Source of the DNA: an uncultured Candidatus Altimarinota bacterium
GTDB taxonomy: Bacteria; Patescibacteriota; Gracilibacteria; CAIRYL01
Direction of reading: 5' to 3'
DNA: 7,043 bases
Assembly: GCA_947311665.1 (NCBI GenBank)
Contig: CAMZLA010000114.1
Coordinates: 1 to 7,043 of the forward strand
Shown: in pieces, positions 5,546-7,043 of the stretch
Position numbering within the stretch: the first letter of the stretch is position 1
Layout of the letters: each line of letters begins with the position of its first letter
The notes under the pieces: model-generated
What the model was told of the DNA's origin: nothing
Databases searched by the model: none
The model's input: only the letters and a program-made list of their open reading frames with translations
Program-made: the position numbers and the translations under genes

Positions 5546-6676
5546 TTACATTCTGTTTTATCTGTTGATAAAAATAAAAATTCTGCTTCTATAATAGTTT
5601 CAGAAACAGAAATGAAAATTTTTGCCAAAGAACTTGCAAAGCGAGTTCATTATTTTTCTCTTGGTGGGAAAATAATTTTTTGTGATGGAGAAGTGGGAAG
5701 TGGAAAGACTACTTTTACTAGATATTTTTCTGAATATTTTGGGATTATTTCAAATTCACCAACATATTCTATTATCGAACAGAGAAAAAGCGAAAAAAAA
5801 ATAGACAATAAAAATAAGAATGAAAATTTTACCATTGTTCATGGAGATTTTTATAGAACAGATGAAATGCGAAGTGAAGAAATAATAGAAGAATATTTAG
5901 AAATTTTATCTGATGAAAAAAGTATTGGGATTTTTGAATGGCTTGATGATACATTAAAAACTGAATTATTTTCTCATCAGCCCAGCATTTCTCTTTTCTT
6001 TTCTCATGGAGAAAACAGAGAAAAAAGAAAAATAGATATTTCTTTTTCAAACCCTTTTTCTTGCAGCATAGACACAGCAAAACAATTACAAGAAGAATAT
6101 AAAACACCGGTTCATGTAAAACATCATATTGAAATGGTGAGAAACATTGCAATGTTTTGTGGAGAAAAATTGCAAAAAAATAATATTCCAATAGATATGG
6201 AACTTGTAGAAAGTGGTGCTCTTTTACATGATGCTGTTCGATATGTAGATTTTCCAGAATTTACTGAAGAACATAGAAAATATTATGCAGAAAATATAAC
6301 ACCAGAAAAAATAAATATTTGGAAAAAATATCAAAAAATATATAAAACACAACATCATGCTCATGCCATGCAAAATATTTTACATCAGCTTGGTTTTCCT
6401 GCAACAGGAAAAGTTGTTGCTTCGCACTACACAGGAGAAATTTATAGAAATAAACATTTCTCATGGGAAGAAAAATGTGTATATTATGCAGACAAACGAG
6501 CCTTACATAGTTCTTTTGTAACGGTTCAAGAACGATTGATAGATGGTGCAAAACGATATCCACATGAGAAAATTAAAGGGAATAATTTGCTCGATTTAAT
6601 TTTAGATTTTGAAAAAGACTTGCAAGAAAAAGGGAAATGGAAAGAAGAAGATATTCAAAAAAATATTAGGAAATAA
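5537..6676 (+). CDS. TsaE (tRNA t6A synthesis ATPase) fused to an HD phosphohydrolase domain
   Basis: A 379-residue two-domain protein. The N-terminal TsaE/YjeE domain (about 18-168) has Walker A GEVGSGKTT (51-59), SPTY (74-77), HGDFYR (102-107) and E134-W135, all standard family motifs. TsaE is the ATPase that works with TsaB and TsaD to make t6A at position 37 of tRNAs reading ANN codons. The C-terminal part (about 190-350) resembles HD-superfamily metal phosphohydrolases: H196/H197, H231-D232 in LLHDAVRY, HHAHA (about 272-276), SHYTG (about 298) and YADKRA with D319. Its substrate cannot be told; YqeK-type dinucleoside polyphosphate hydrolases are one possible relative. A usual TsaE is about 150 residues, so the second domain is a real addition. 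The frame is continuous with no stop or start signal at the joint. There is no Shine-Dalgarno, and no terminator follows until the hairpin at 6823-6858. Arginine codons: 8 AGA, 6 CGA, 1 AGG. The stop is TAA. Confidence 0.9.
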   Translation: MNQLHSVLSVDKNKNSASIIVSETEMKIFAKELAKRVHYFSLGGKIIFCDGEVGSGKTTFTRYFSEYFGIISNSPTYSIIEQRKSEKKIDNKNKNENFTIVHGDFYRTDEMRSEEIIEEYLEILSDEKSIGIFEWLDDTLKTELFSHQPSISLFFSHGENREKRKIDISFSNPFSCSIDTAKQLQEEYKTPVHVKHHIEMVRNIAMFCGEKLQKNNIPIDMELVESGALLHDAVRYVDFPEFTEEHRKYYAENITPEKINIWKKYQKIYKTQHHAHAMQNILHQLGFPATGKVVASHYTGEIYRNKHFSWEEKCVYYADKRALHSSFVTVQERLIDGAKRYPHEKIKGNNLLDLILDFEKDLQEKGKWKEEDIQKNIRK

Positions 6677-6822
6677 TACTTTTACAGCATCAGTTCCCAA
6701 ATAATTTTTATAGTTATTGAGCCTATCGAAACAGTAGAAATAGATAATACTTCAACAAATTTAGTGTCCGAATAATTTGTTTTATATCTCGTCTAATATT
6801 TTTTACAGAATTTTTTACAAAA
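6677..6822. other. Intergenic stretch without recognisable features
   Basis: This AT-rich gap after the tsaE-HD stop has no open frame, hairpin or promoter I can defend. Two loosely similar segments occur (around 6694-6712 and 6763-6784, sharing CC-AATAATTT), too weak to call a repeat. Confidence 0.6.
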
Positions 6823-6858
6823 AAAAGAGATGAAATAATATTTTATTTCATCTCTTTT
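6819..6858 (-). terminator. Terminator of tRNA-Asp, possibly shared with tsaE-HD
   Basis: A perfect 16-bp stem 6823-6838/6843-6858 (core GAGATGAAATAA) has a 4-base loop. On the minus strand it is followed by eight T residues (complement of 6819-6826), 13 bp after the tRNA 3' end. On the plus strand the only T run is TTTT inside the stem (6855-6858), so it works best for the tRNA but may stop transcripts from both sides. Confidence 0.85.
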
Positions 6859-6871
6859 ATAGCTTTTACAA

Positions 6872-6948
6872 TGGCGGAACAGAAGAGACTCGAACTCTCG
6901 ACCCCCTGCGTGACAGGCAGGTGCTCTAACCAACTGAGCTACTGCTCC
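6872..6948 (-). tRNA. tRNA-Asp (anticodon GUC)
   Basis: The 77-nt gene folds as a standard cloverleaf: acceptor GGAGCAG with CTGTTCC (one G-U pair, third from the middle), D arm with AGCTCAGTTGGTTAGAGC, anticodon stem CCTGC/GCAGG around loop CTGTCAC (anticodon GTC, complement of 6912-6914), and T arm with GTTCGAGTC. Discriminator G73 and the 3' CCA are encoded, so no CCA addition is needed for the first maturation. G73 and the GUC anticodon are the known aspartyl-tRNA synthetase identity elements. It is transcribed toward tsaE-HD, with its own promoter and terminator. Confidence 0.97.
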
Positions 6949-6965
6949 ATTCAAAGCCGATAAAT

Positions 6966-6993
6966 ATTATCATAATTATTTTTGTTTAATCAA
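6966..6993 (-). promoter_or_regulatory. Promoter for tRNA-Asp
   Basis: On the minus strand TTGATT (complement of 6988-6993) and GATAAT (complement of 6966-6971) are separated by 16 bp. Transcription would begin near 6959, about 10 bases before the mature tRNA. The remaining bases to the window edge (6994-7043) are AT-rich with a long T run, and I see no gene in them. Confidence 0.65.
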
Positions 6994-7043
6994 GAGTTTT
7001 TTTTTCTTTTTCTTTGTGATATTATTTTTATAGATTTATAATA

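Noticed and set aside
5650..6563. Minus-strand open frames opposite tsaE-HD (61, 120 and 100 codons)
   Set aside because: Hydrophobic low-complexity products of AT-rich antisense DNA; the plus-strand protein has clear TsaE and HD motifs.
379..6676. Alternative genetic code with UGA as glycine or tryptophan
   Set aside because: All four proteins are full-length without any in-frame UGA, tryptophan is encoded by TGG in the conserved TsaE E-W motif, and CGA is common.
5537..6676. tsaE-HD fusion as a frameshift or merging artefact of two genes
   Set aside because: The frame is continuous with no stop, start or spacer DNA at the joint, and both domains look complete. A sequencing artefact cannot be fully excluded but nothing in the sequence suggests it.
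6677..6822. Possible small RNA or remnant gene between tsaE-HD and the terminator
   Set aside because: No promoter, stable fold or coding signal could be supported; only weak repeated words are present.

Overview
The window is strongly AT-rich bacterial DNA carrying four protein genes, one tRNA gene and an unusual repeat structure. The gene set suggests a Candidate Phyla Radiation (Patescibacteria) genome or a similar reduced, uncultivated lineage: a small VirB2/T4SS-pilin-like membrane protein, a membrane-anchored M23 peptidase with S-layer homology domains, a TsaE fused to an HD domain, and no Shine-Dalgarno sequence before any gene. This placement is an inference from gene content. All frames read through with the standard code. 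There are no in-frame UGA codons and CGA is used heavily, which argues against the UGA-to-glycine lineages (Gracilibacteria, Absconditabacteria).

Layout. Positions 1-349 form a giant inverted repeat with two perfect 114-bp arms and a 121-bp loop. Each arm holds two GTAG-headed REP-like hairpins, and the loop holds five degenerate 26-bp tandem repeats. The right arm ends 29 bp before pnp (379-2487, +), which encodes a complete polynucleotide phosphorylase. A bidirectional terminator and a 9-bp tandem repeat separate pnp from the convergent pilin-like gene (2606-3034, -). Upstream of that on the same strand is a 779-residue M23-SLH protein (3142-5481, -). A 55-bp divergent promoter region separates it from the TsaE-HD fusion gene (5537-6676, +). 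After 146 bp with nothing recognisable come a bidirectional hairpin terminator, then tRNA-Asp(GUC) on the minus strand (6872-6948) with its own promoter near the right edge.

How the genes relate. PNPase (RNA turnover), TsaE (tRNA t6A modification) and tRNA-Asp are core RNA and translation functions. The M23-SLH protein and the pilin-like protein act at the cell envelope. The gene orders do not form one pathway. The observations most worth a second look are the REP-rich inverted repeat that may lie in the pnp leader, the TsaE-HD fusion, and the symmetric divergent promoter at 5480-5522.
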